Shown here: positions 1-7,258 of the stretch, one piece after another | Numbering within the stretch: the stretch's first letter is position 1 | How the letters are laid out: the number at the start of each line of letters is the position of its first letter | Assembly (NCBI GenBank): GCA_023396555.1 | Contig: JAEWWC010000033.1 | Coordinates: 1 to 28,330 of the forward strand | Direction of reading: 5' to 3' | DNA: 28,330 bases | DNA from: Bacillota bacterium | GTDB lineage: Bacteria; Bacillota; Clostridia; Christensenellales; SZUA-584 | Position numbers and translations under genes: made by a program | Notes under the pieces: generated by a model | Seen by the model: the letters and a program-made list of their open reading frames with translations, nothing else | What the model was told of the DNA's origin: nothing | The model's database searches: none

Positions 1-764
1 ATGATGGTCAGCAGCGACAGCAGGCAGATGGGGGAGACGACGCCCGTCGCAGCCATGGCGATGATGGCGGCGTAGCACAGATAGTACAGCCCCGCGAACA
101 GGTATACCGACTTGCGCCCGAGGTATTGGGGCAGAGTGTGCCGCTGGGATACCTTGTCCCGCTCGACGTCGCAGATGTTGTTGGCCAGCATGATGTTCGC
201 CGTGGTCAGCACCGGCACCACCGAAAGCAGCAGCAGATGCAGCAGGGCTAAGAGGTTGGTCGATATATGCAGCGTCTGTCCCACGAGCGACAGCGAGAGA
301 AGCGCGCCCGCGGGCAGGTTGATGTACAGTAGCAGGAAGGGTATGAACAGACCGTAGAACAGTCCGGACAGCGCCTCTCCGAACGGCGTCGCGGATATGG
401 GTATCGGGCCGTATGAGTACAGTATGCCGAACAGAAAGCATAAGCCCCCCGCCAGCAGAACGACGATATCCGTCATAAAAACGAGGGTGAGCCCGCCCGC
501 AATGCTAAGAGCCAGCAGCGCCGCTATGATGAGCAGCCCCGCTGTCCTGCCGTAATGCGGCGTCTCCCCGTGCGACTTGCTGCCCATGTAGTTGTTGACC
601 GCGGTGGTCGTGAGGTCGAACAGCAGCATCGCCGCGAAGAACAGCGCCGTCGCGCCCCACCGTATCGCATAGCCCTTGGCCCAAAGGTACGCGATCGTCA
701 TCAGGAACGCAAACACGCTTGTTATCTTGGTCTGTATCTCCACAAAGCTGAGGAAACGCTTCAT
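1..764 (-). CDS. UbiA/MenA-type membrane prenyltransferase (C-terminus cut by window edge)
   Basis: A frame open from the ATG at 764 to the window edge gives 254 residues of a very hydrophobic protein. Residues 119-138 carry YGPIPISATPFGEALSG, typical of the UbiA superfamily, which transfers polyprenyl chains to aromatic acceptors in the membrane (MenA for menaquinone, UbiA for ubiquinone). The second Asp-rich motif is intact (NNICDVERD, about residues 195-203). The first, normally of NDxxD type, reads NNYMGSK at 57-63 and lacks the usual Asp. The start is supported by AAGGGGA a few bases upstream and a good promoter at 795-823. Acceptor specificity cannot be read; a MenA-like role is the best guess for this kind of organism. 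The missing C-terminus should hold the last helices. Confidence 0.8.
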   Translation of the reverse strand, partial: MKRFLSFVEIQTKITSVFAFLMTIAYLWAKGYAIRWGATALFFAAMLLFDLTTTAVNNYMGSKSHGETPHYGRTAGLLIIAALLALSIAGGLTLVFMTDIVVLLAGGLCFLFGILYSYGPIPISATPFGEALSGLFYGLFIPFLLLYINLPAGALLSLSLVGQTLHISTNLLALLHLLLLSVVPVLTTANIMLANNICDVERDKVSQRHTLPQYLGRKSVYLFAGLYYLCYAAIIAMAATGVVSPICLLSLLTI

Positions 765-794
765 CCCAAATCCCCTTAATCTTTTGTTGCCATT

Positions 795-823
795 ATTATA
801 ATATCCCGGCTGCCGCGCGGCAA
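795..823 (-). promoter_or_regulatory. Sigma-A promoter of the prenyltransferase gene
   Basis: Read on the minus strand: -35 TTGCCG (823-818), 17-bp spacer, -10 TATAAT (800-795), about 30 bp before the ATG at 764. The spacer includes a short GC palindrome (CCGCGCGG). Confidence 0.75.
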
Positions 824-853
824 TGAGATATTGAGGCCCGACTATCACGAACC

Positions 854-879
854 AAAAAGGAGCGGCTCTGCGCCGCCCC
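854..879 (-). terminator. Rho-independent terminator downstream of adhE
   Basis: On the minus strand an 8-bp GC stem with one mismatch (GGGGCGGC / GCCGCTCC, 879-872 and 866-859) is followed by TTTTT (858-854). It lies about 140 bases after the adhE stop, with the palindrome cluster at 927-1002 in between. Confidence 0.6.
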
Positions 880-926
880 CTTGATGAGGAGAATGTCCCT
901 GCTTGTCATAGTAGGCTCTTTGAATG

Positions 927-1002
927 GAAAATGCCCTCAGGCATTTTCAACGGTTTCCAAAGGGCGAGCCCTTTGGTGGTGGTTTGGAGGCAAAGCCTCC
1001 AA
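927..1002. repeat. Three consecutive perfect palindromes (possible REP-like element)
   Basis: Three hairpin-forming inverted repeats follow each other: 927-948 (GAAAATGCC, 4-nt loop, GGCATTTTC), 957-976 (CCAAAGGGC, 2-nt centre, GCCCTTTGG) and 984-1002 (TTGGAGGC, AAA, GCCTCCAA). All arms are perfect. They sit 15 bases beyond the adhE stop codon and can fold on either strand. None has a run of T, so they are not ordinary terminators, although they could protect the adhE mRNA 3' end. The build resembles interspersed palindromic elements; copy number cannot be judged here. Confidence 0.6.
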
Positions 1003-1016
1003 GGTCTTTCCCTCCG

Positions 1017-3650
1017 CTATTCCCCGTAATACGCCTTTTTGTATATATCAATCAGCTCGGTGACCAGCGGATAGCGCGGGTTGGCCGTGGTGCACTGATC
1101 CTCGAACGCCCGCTCGGCCAGCTCCGGCAGCTTCTTGAGAAAGTCCGCTTCCTTCACACCGCACTCCTTAAGGGTCTTCGGCATACCGAGGTCGGCCATC
1201 AGCTTGCGCACCTCGTTAATGAGTGCCTGCACCTGCTCTTCCTTGGTGTTGCCGCCAAAGCCGAGATATCGCGCGATCTGAGCGTAGCGCTCGTCCGCCA
1301 CAAACTTGCCGTACTTGGGGAAGATGGCGAACTTGGTCGGCTCCTGAGCGTTGTAGTCAATCACGTACGGCAGTATCACGGCATTGGCGCGCCCGTGCGG
1401 GATGTGGTATTCGCCGCCCAGCTTGTGTGCCAGCGAGTGGTTGATGCCGAGGAAAGCGTTGGTGAACGCCATGCCCGCGATGCACGATGCGTTGTGCATC
1501 TTCTCGCGCGCCAGCTCGTCTGCCGGGTCGTTGTAGGACCGGCGCAGGTACTTGAACACCAACTCGATCGCCTTGATGGCAAGGCCGTTGGTGTAGTCCG
1601 AAGCCAGCACCGAGACATACGCCTCAATCGCGTGGGTCAGCACATCAAGGCCGGTGTCCGCTACGATGGACTTGGGCATCGTCGCGGTGAACTGCGGGTC
1701 GATGATCGCCACGTCGGGCGTCAGCTCGTAGTCGGCCAGCGGGTACTTCACGTTGTTGTGCTTGTCGGTGATGACCGAGAAGCTGGTCACCTCGCTGCCC
1801 GTGCCGGACGTGGTGGGGATGGCCACCAACTGCGCCTTCTTGCCGAGGTTGGGATAGGAGAATGCGCGCTTGCGGATGTCCATGAACTTGAGGCGCAGGC
1901 CTTCGAAGTCGGTGTCCGGGTGTTCGTAGAACAGCCACATACCCTTGGCCGCGTCGATGGCGGAGCCGCCGCCGATGGCGATGACTACATCCGGGTTGAA
2001 CCGGTTCATCTCAGCCACGCCGCGCATGATAGTGTCTACCGACGGATCGGGCTCCACATCGGCGAATATCTCGCTGTGGCAATACTGCTCCCGCTTGCGC
2101 AGGTAGTAGAGCGCCTTGTCTACATAGCCCAGTTTCAGCATCACCGGGTCCGTCACGATAAACGCACGGCTGATGTTCGGCATGGACTCCAGGTACTGTA
2201 TCGAACCCCGCTCGAAGTAGATCTTCGGCGGTATCTTGAACCACTGCATATTCACCCTCCGCTGCGCGATGCGCTTCTTGTTGATCAGGTTCACGGACGA
2301 GATATTGCTCGTCGTCGAGTTGCGGCCAAAGCTGCCGCAGCCCAGCGTGAGGGAGGGGGTGTTGGTGTTGTAGATGTCGCCGATGGCACCCTGGGACGAC
2401 GGCGTGTTCACAATCACGCGGCCCACCTTCATCGCCTGCCCGTACGCCACGCACAGGTCTTCGTCGTTGCTGTGGATGACGGCGCTGTGGCCGAGGCCGC
2501 CCAGCTCCAGCATCTTCGCGGCGTATTCAAAGCCCTGCTTCTCGTCCTTCGCGACGAAGTACGCCAGCACGGGGGAGAGCTTCTCCAACGACAGCGGGTA
2601 TTCCACGCCCGGCCGCTCCAGCTTCACCAGCAGTATCTTGGTGTTCTCCGGCACGCTGAGGCCCGCCCGTTCCGCGATCCAGTGTGCCGTCTTGCCCACG
2701 ACCTCCGGGTTCACCGACTTCTTGGGCACGTTGATCACATAGTTCGCCAGCTTGTCGGCGTCCTCGCCTTCCAGGAACACGCAGCCGTGCTTTTTCATCA
2801 CGCGCTCGAACGCGGGCGCAATCTCCTTGTGCACGATGGCGGCCTGCTCGGACGCGCAGATCATGCCGTTATCAAACGTCTTGGATATGATGAGGTCGGT
2901 GCAGGCCCGCTCGATGTCCACATCCTTGTGGATGTAGCACGGCACGTTGCCGGGGCCCACGCCCAGCGCCGGCTTGCCCGCGCTGTATGCGCTCTTTACC
3001 ATGCCGGAGCCGCCCGTCGCAAGTATAAGCGACACGTTCGGGTGGTTCATCAGCGCGTTGGTCGCTTCGATGGACGGCGCTTCGATCCACTGCACGCAGT
3101 GCTTCGGCCCGCCGTGCGCAATCGCCGCATCCCGCAGCACCTTCGCGGATTCCGCTGAACACTTTTGTGCCGATGGGTGGAACGCGAATATGATGGGATT
3201 GCGCGTCTTCGCAGAGATGAGCGCTTTGAACATCGTGGTGGAGGTCGGGTTGGTGACGGGTGTTACGCCCGCGATGATACCCACCGGCTCGGCCACCTCC
3301 ACGTAGCCCTCCAGCTCATTCTCATCCACAACACCCACCGTCTTCTGGTCCTTGATGCTGTGCCAGATGTATTCCGTCGCGAAGATGTTCTTTATTACCT
3401 TGTCTTCGAATACGCCGCGACCGGTCTCTTCCACGGCCATCTTCGCCAAATGCATGTGATCGTCCAGTCCCGCCAGCGTCATCGCGTGGACCATCGCGTC
3501 CACCTGCACCTGATCCATCTTCATGTAGGCTTCAAGCGCCTCGCCCGCGTTTTTGACCAAACGGTCGATCATCGCGGGTACGTCAACATTTTCGGCCGGC
3601 TTTCCCGCCATGTTGGTCGGGATTTCCGCCTTTTTTGCCTTTTCAGCCAT
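1017..3650 (-). CDS. adhE: Bifunctional acetaldehyde/alcohol dehydrogenase AdhE
   Basis: 877 residues, the full length of AdhE. The N-terminal half is a CoA-acylating aldehyde dehydrogenase, with the catalytic Cys at about 265 in FDNGMICASEQ. The linker near 465-480 leads into an iron-dependent alcohol dehydrogenase with GGGSAIDAAKG (560-570) and putative Fe ligands D669, H673, H742 and H752 (TGLDVLTH; NHSLAHKLGGEYHIPHG). It converts acetyl-CoA to acetaldehyde to ethanol, reoxidising two NADH, and in related bacteria forms cytosolic spirosomes. The start has a good GGAGAAAGG site. The promoter and two Rex-type sites upstream indicate repression when NADH/NAD+ is low. It is transcribed alone, towards the palindromes at 927-1002 and a terminator at 854-879. 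Confidence 0.97.
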   Translation of the reverse strand: MAEKAKKAEIPTNMAGKPAENVDVPAMIDRLVKNAGEALEAYMKMDQVQVDAMVHAMTLAGLDDHMHLAKMAVEETGRGVFEDKVIKNIFATEYIWHSIKDQKTVGVVDENELEGYVEVAEPVGIIAGVTPVTNPTSTTMFKALISAKTRNPIIFAFHPSAQKCSAESAKVLRDAAIAHGGPKHCVQWIEAPSIEATNALMNHPNVSLILATGGSGMVKSAYSAGKPALGVGPGNVPCYIHKDVDIERACTDLIISKTFDNGMICASEQAAIVHKEIAPAFERVMKKHGCVFLEGEDADKLANYVINVPKKSVNPEVVGKTAHWIAERAGLSVPENTKILLVKLERPGVEYPLSLEKLSPVLAYFVAKDEKQGFEYAAKMLELGGLGHSAVIHSNDEDLCVAYGQAMKVGRVIVNTPSSQGAIGDIYNTNTPSLTLGCGSFGRNSTTSNISSVNLINKKRIAQRRVNMQWFKIPPKIYFERGSIQYLESMPNISRAFIVTDPVMLKLGYVDKALYYLRKREQYCHSEIFADVEPDPSVDTIMRGVAEMNRFNPDVVIAIGGGSAIDAAKGMWLFYEHPDTDFEGLRLKFMDIRKRAFSYPNLGKKAQLVAIPTTSGTGSEVTSFSVITDKHNNVKYPLADYELTPDVAIIDPQFTATMPKSIVADTGLDVLTHAIEAYVSVLASDYTNGLAIKAIELVFKYLRRSYNDPADELAREKMHNASCIAGMAFTNAFLGINHSLAHKLGGEYHIPHGRANAVILPYVIDYNAQEPTKFAIFPKYGKFVADERYAQIARYLGFGGNTKEEQVQALINEVRKLMADLGMPKTLKECGVKEADFLKKLPELAERAFEDQCTTANPRYPLVTELIDIYKKAYYGE

Positions 3651-3756
3651 TTTCCTTTCTCCAATCTATTAAAATTATTTAAATCCATTTGGATTTATGT
3701 TCTCCAGCGTACCGCCCTGTCACACACATATCGAGATGATTTTAGCTTTGGCGGCA

Positions 3757-3780
3757 ATATTGTGAATCATTTCACAATAT
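3757..3780. promoter_or_regulatory. Rex-type operator 1 at the adhE start site
   Basis: A 24-bp inverted repeat with perfect 10-bp arms (ATATTGTGAA, TCAT, TTCACAATAT). It contains TTGTGAA-N4-TTCACAA, the binding pattern of the NADH-sensing repressor Rex. It covers the expected transcription start of adhE, directly downstream of its -10. CRP/FNR-family proteins bind a similar TGTGA-N6-TCACA pattern; Rex is favoured because adhE is a classical Rex target in Firmicutes. Confidence 0.8.
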
Positions 3781-3781
3781 A

Positions 3782-3810
3782 AGCATACAACATTGTGAAA
3801 AAGTTGTCAA
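3782..3810 (-). promoter_or_regulatory. adhE sigma-A promoter
   Basis: On the minus strand: -35 TTGACA (3810-3805, perfect), 17-bp spacer, -10 TATGCT (3787-3782). It predicts a leader of about 125 nt containing a small palindrome (3680-3697). Confidence 0.85.
3793..3810. promoter_or_regulatory. Rex-type operator 2, degenerate, over the adhE -35
   Basis: TTGTGAA-AAAG-TTGTCAA: one perfect half-site and one with 5 of 7 matches to TTCACAA. It overlaps the -35 and part of the spacer. With operator 1 it would clamp the promoter from both sides, about 33 bp centre to centre. Confidence 0.55.
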
Positions 3811-4068
3811 TCCCTTTTGGGTAAAGTATGGAAAAAATTCACTAGTGGGTATGAAGTTGAGGCACGGAGAAACGGCGCTTCAAGGATATCGCGTCCCGCG
3901 GGGGGGTAGGGGTGACCTGTGGTCGCCCGTGCTGCAGCGGGCTTTTAGCGACAAACGTTCCATAAATTTAATCTTGATGGTGCGTGGCCTTGTTTACTGA
4001 GATGATTGTATCATGCAATATTTTGGTATATAGTGTGTGAAGATATATGGACTTGGCAGGGTGGCAAC
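3811..4068 (+). other. Divergent intergenic region with overlapping hairpins before mntH
   Basis: No gene. On the plus strand, TTGTCA (3804-3809), 17 bp and TATGGA (3827-3832) could be a divergent promoter sharing the adhE control region. A GC-rich stretch follows. One hairpin is 3910-3928 (GGGTGACC, TGT, GGTCGCCC, one G-T pair). A second, 3925-3942 (GCCCG/CGGGC plus a wobble pair), is followed by TTTT (3943-3946). The two share bases 3925-3928, so they exclude each other, as in an attenuator. A nearer promoter is possible (TTGTAT 4006-4011, 17 bp, TATAGT 4029-4034). No match to the Mn yybP-ykoY riboswitch was seen. Confidence 0.4.
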
Positions 4069-5316
4069 ATGAAGCTCTTCAAAAAGAATGACAACGCACA
4101 AACACACAGGCTCAGTTTTTTGCGATACATCGGACCGGGGCTGCTGGTGACGGTGGGGTTCATCGACCCGGGCAACTGGGCGTCCAACGTGGCAGCGGGC
4201 TCCGGTTACGGGTACGCACTGCTGTGGATGGTGACGCTGTCTACCGCAATGCTGATCGTGCTGCAGCACAACGCCGCGCACCTTGGCATTGCGACAGGCA
4301 AATGCATATCCGAGGCGGCCACGGAGAACATGCGGCCCTGGCTGAAGAACGGCGTGCTGGGCACCGCCATGATCGCGGCTATCTCCACGGCTCTGGCAGA
4401 GCTGCTGGGCGGTGCGATCGCGCTGGATATGCTGCTCGGAATACCGATCAAATTCGGCGTGTTGATGGTGCTGGCTGTGGTGCTGGTGCTGCAGTTCACC
4501 AACTCATACCGCAAGATCGAGAAGATCATCGTGGGTTTCGTGTCCATCATCGGCTTGTCGTTCCTGTACGAGATATGCATCGTGCCCATCGACTGGGGCA
4601 GCGCCACGGCAGGCTGGGTGACACCGTCGTTTCCGACCGGTTCCATGCCCATCATCATGAGCGTACTGGGCGCGGTGGTGATGCCGCACAACCTGTTCCT
4701 GCACAGCGAGGTCATACAGAGCCGCCAGTGGAATCTGGAAGACGATAACGTGATTCGCAAGCAGCTTAAGTACGAGTTCGGCGATACGCTGTTTTCCATG
4801 CTCATCGGATGGGCTATCAACAGCGCGATGATACTGCTGGCCGCGGCGGCCTTCTTCCACAACAACATCGAAGTCACTGAACTGGAGCAGGCGGAGAAGA
4901 TGCTCCAGCCGCTGCTGGGCAATGCGGCGGCTGTGGTGTTTGCCGTCGCGTTGCTGTTTGCCGGACTGTCGTCCAGCATTACGGCGGGCATGGCGGGCGG
5001 CACGATATTCGCAGGCATGTTTGCGCGGCCTTACGACATATCCGACAAACGCACCAAAGCGGGCGTGCTGATCACCATGGTGGGCGCGGCGGCGGCCATC
5101 ATGTTCATCAACTCGCCGATGGGCGGGCTGATCTACTCACAGATGCTGCTCAGCATCCAATTGCCCATCACGATATTTACGCAAGTTTATCTCACGTCCT
5201 CGAAGAAGGTGATGGGGAAGTACGCGAATACCAAACCGGACAAGATCGCGCTGTGGGTGATCGGGATTATCGTGACAGGGTTGAACATCGCGCTGCTGGT
5301 GACGGCGCTGTCGTAG
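4069..5316 (+). CDS. mntH: Nramp-family divalent metal (Mn2+/Fe2+) transporter
   Basis: 415 residues with about eleven hydrophobic segments. The two Nramp metal-site motifs are present: DPGN at 33-36 in the first helix and MPHN at 205-208 in the sixth. The Met in the second motif is the residue that separates transition-metal transporters from the Mg2+-type branch, so proton-coupled Mn2+ or Fe2+ uptake across the cytoplasmic membrane is likely. The chosen ATG follows AGGGTGG by four bases; an in-frame TTG at 4006 would add 21 unconserved-looking residues and overlap a putative promoter. The gene stands alone between adhE (divergent) and the ABC-F gene. A GC-rich leader with two competing hairpins precedes it; no Fur or MntR box was recognised. 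Confidence 0.9.
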   Translation: MKLFKKNDNAQTHRLSFLRYIGPGLLVTVGFIDPGNWASNVAAGSGYGYALLWMVTLSTAMLIVLQHNAAHLGIATGKCISEAATENMRPWLKNGVLGTAMIAAISTALAELLGGAIALDMLLGIPIKFGVLMVLAVVLVLQFTNSYRKIEKIIVGFVSIIGLSFLYEICIVPIDWGSATAGWVTPSFPTGSMPIIMSVLGAVVMPHNLFLHSEVIQSRQWNLEDDNVIRKQLKYEFGDTLFSMLIGWAINSAMILLAAAAFFHNNIEVTELEQAEKMLQPLLGNAAAVVFAVALLFAGLSSSITAGMAGGTIFAGMFARPYDISDKRTKAGVLITMVGAAAAIMFINSPMGGLIYSQMLLSIQLPITIFTQVYLTSSKKVMGKYANTKPDKIALWVIGIIVTGLNIALLVTALS

Positions 5317-5404
5317 GTGGACCTATGCAGCAAATTGACTCACAACAGAAACTAAACATCCTTGCATATAGCCATATGGACCGATATAGGGTATACTGTT
5401 GACG

Positions 5405-5447
5405 GTTGTTGAAGGGACGCCGAATAAACGTCGCATATTTCAACGAC
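5405..5447 (+). other. Leader hairpin before the ABC-F gene
   Basis: GTTGTTGAA (5405-5413) pairs with TTCAACGAC (5439-5447) with one G-T pair, and inside it GACG (5416-5419) pairs with CGTC (5429-5432). It ends 31 bases before the ABC-F start and has no T run. Some ABC-F genes have regulatory leaders, but no leader peptide was identified here. Weak promoter candidates lie at 5363-5395. Confidence 0.4.
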
Positions 5448-5478
5448 AGGAATCAAGTAGAGGAGACACAAAGGTTAA

Positions 5479-7110
5479 ATGATAAGCGCACAGGGGGTAT
5501 CCCTGCAATACGGCGGAACGACGCTGTTTAAGGACGTGGACGTACAGTTTTCCGCGGGTAACTGCTACGGCGTGATCGGGGCGAACGGCACCGGGAAATC
5601 CACCTTTCTGAGGATTCTGTCCGGCGAGATAGAGCCGAGTACGGGTATGATATCCGTGACGCCGGGCGAGCGCCTCGCGGTGCTGAAGCAGGACCACTTC
5701 GCCTACAACGACTATACGGCGCTCCAAACGGTCATCATGGGGCACGCGCGCCTGTATGAGGTGATGCAGGAGAAGGAAACGCTCTACGCCAAAGAGGACT
5801 TCAGTGACGAGGACGGCATACGTCTCGGAGAGCTGGAGGGCGAATTCGCGGAGATGGACGGCTGGAACGCGGAATACAACGCGGAGACGCTGCTCAACGG
5901 CCTCGGCATCACAGCGGAGTACCACAATCAGCAGATGGCGGAGCTCGACGGCCCGCGCAAGGTGAAGGTCCTGCTGGCGCAGGCGTTGTTTGCGAGGCCG
6001 GACATACTGCTGCTGGACGAGCCGACCAACAACCTTGATCTGCGCGCGATACGCTGGCTGGAAGATTTCCTGATGGACTTCCCCAACACCGTGATCGTGG
6101 TGTCGCATGACCGTCACTTCCTGAACAAGGTGTGCACGCACATCGCGGACATCGATTACGGCAAGATCAAGATGTACGTGGGCAACTACGACTTCTGGTA
6201 TATGTATACGCAGCTGGCCGCGCGGCAGGCCAAGGATGAGCGCAAACGCGCCGAGCAGAAGGCAAAGGAGCTGGAGGAGTTCATCCGCCGGTTCAGCGCC
6301 AACGCCTCCAAATCCAAGCAGGCCACGTCCCGCAAGAAGATGCTGGACAACCTCGACATGGGCAACTTCTCGCCGTCGTCTCGGCGTTACCCGTTCGTCA
6401 ACTTCAAGCAGGAGCGCGAAGTGGGCAACGAGGCGCTGACCGTAACAAACCTGAGCAAGACAATTGGCGGGCGCAAGGTGCTGGACAACGTATCGTTCAT
6501 CGTGCAGCCGGGCGATAAGATCGGCTTCGCGGGCAAGGACGAGCTGGCGCGCACCACGCTGTTCCAGATACTGATGGGTGAGATGGAGCCTGACGAGGGT
6601 ACGGTCAAGTGGGGCGTGACCACCTCGCAGGCGTATCTGCCGGCGGACAACTCGGAGTATTTCAACGGCATCGAGCTGTCCATTATCGACTGGCTGCGGC
6701 AGTTCTCGGAAGACAAGTACGAGACCACCATCCGCGGCTGGCTTGGGCGCATGCTGTTCTCGGGGGAGGACGCGACCAAGCCGGTGAACGTGCTGTCGGG
6801 CGGCGAGCGCGTGCGCTGCATGTTGGCGAAGATGATGCTGTCGGGCGCAAACGTGCTCATCATGGACGAGCCAACAAACCATCTCGACCTCGAAGCCATC
6901 ACGGCGCTGAATGACGGCATGGTGGATTTCAAGGGCACGATGCTGTTCACGTCGCACGACCACCAAGTGATGCAGACGGTGGCCAGCCGCATCATCGAGA
7001 TACTGCCCGGCCTGCTGATCGACCGGCGCTGCACGTTCGACGAGTATCTGGAGAACGAGGAGATCGACAAGATACGTGAAAGCTGCATCGGCAGCAACGA
7101 CGTGGGGTGA
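5479..7110 (+). CDS. ABC-F family ATPase (YkpA/YbiT-like translation factor)
   Basis: 543 residues, two ABC domains joined by a charged linker (about 245-310) and no membrane segment, so an ABC-F protein. These act in the ribosomal E site, rescuing stalled ribosomes or protecting against antibiotics. Domain 1: Walker A GANGTGKST (34-42), an atypical signature (LDGPRK at about 156-161 where LSGGE is usual, as in YkpA/YbiT relatives), Walker B LLLDEPTNNLD and switch His in VSHD. Domain 2: the Walker A position reads GKDELARTT (352-360), without the GKS/T lysine, whereas the signature LSGGE (439-443) and Walker B IMDEPTNHLD are canonical. AGGAGA lies upstream of the start. It is a single-gene unit ending at a strong terminator; housekeeping and resistance roles cannot be separated by eye. 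Confidence 0.88.
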   Translation: MISAQGVSLQYGGTTLFKDVDVQFSAGNCYGVIGANGTGKSTFLRILSGEIEPSTGMISVTPGERLAVLKQDHFAYNDYTALQTVIMGHARLYEVMQEKETLYAKEDFSDEDGIRLGELEGEFAEMDGWNAEYNAETLLNGLGITAEYHNQQMAELDGPRKVKVLLAQALFARPDILLLDEPTNNLDLRAIRWLEDFLMDFPNTVIVVSHDRHFLNKVCTHIADIDYGKIKMYVGNYDFWYMYTQLAARQAKDERKRAEQKAKELEEFIRRFSANASKSKQATSRKKMLDNLDMGNFSPSSRRYPFVNFKQEREVGNEALTVTNLSKTIGGRKVLDNVSFIVQPGDKIGFAGKDELARTTLFQILMGEMEPDEGTVKWGVTTSQAYLPADNSEYFNGIELSIIDWLRQFSEDKYETTIRGWLGRMLFSGEDATKPVNVLSGGERVRCMLAKMMLSGANVLIMDEPTNHLDLEAITALNDGMVDFKGTMLFTSHDHQVMQTVASRIIEILPGLLIDRRCTFDEYLENEEIDKIRESCIGSNDVG

Positions 7111-7131
7111 AATAAGTTTTTTTCTGATAAG

Positions 7132-7158
7132 GCCTGCTGGAGACAGCAGGCTATTTTT
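7132..7158 (+). terminator. Rho-independent terminator of the ABC-F gene
   Basis: Perfect 8-bp stem GCCTGCTG / CAGCAGGC with a GAGA loop, then TATTTTT. It isolates the ABC-F unit from the encapsulin operon that begins just beyond. Confidence 0.9.
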
Positions 7159-7162
7159 GTGC

Positions 7163-7182
7163 CTTGTGAATGCCGTCACAAG
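7163..7182. promoter_or_regulatory. Rex- or CRP/FNR-like operator before the encapsulin operon
   Basis: CTTGTGAATGCCGTCACAAG, arms CTTGTGA / TCACAAG perfect. It matches the Rex pattern TTGTGAA-N4-TTCACAA at 13 of 14 defined positions and equally fits TGTGA-N6-TCACA of CRP/FNR regulators. It lies between the ABC-F terminator and the shell gene. A possible -10, TATCAT (7199-7204), sits downstream with no good -35; the operator occupies that place, which would suit either an activator or a repressor. Confidence 0.6.
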
Positions 7183-7258
7183 CCCCCCACCCCGCACATA
7201 TCATAAACAGAAGAACCTTGTCGGGGTCTTGACATATATCGAAGCAGGTGAATCGACG

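Noticed and set aside
924..3158. Long open frame on the plus strand opposite adhE (744 codons)
   Set aside because: It mirrors the codon pattern of adhE, has Arg/His/Val-rich low-quality protein sequence and no ribosome site; adhE is unmistakable on the other strand.
4006..4068. Upstream TTG start adding 21 residues to the Nramp transporter
   Set aside because: No ribosome site, and the segment overlaps a promoter candidate; the ATG at 4069 has AGGGTGG.
3840..4068. yybP-ykoY manganese riboswitch before mntH
   Set aside because: The conserved loop sequences of that class could not be found; only unspecific hairpins remain.
5440..7197. Long open frame opposite the ABC-F gene (585 codons)
   Set aside because: Antisense shadow of a GC-rich gene with no recognisable domain.
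7230..7235. TTGACA as the -35 of the encapsulin promoter
   Set aside because: It is only 24 bases from the start codon, so a -10 at normal spacing would lie on the ribosome site.
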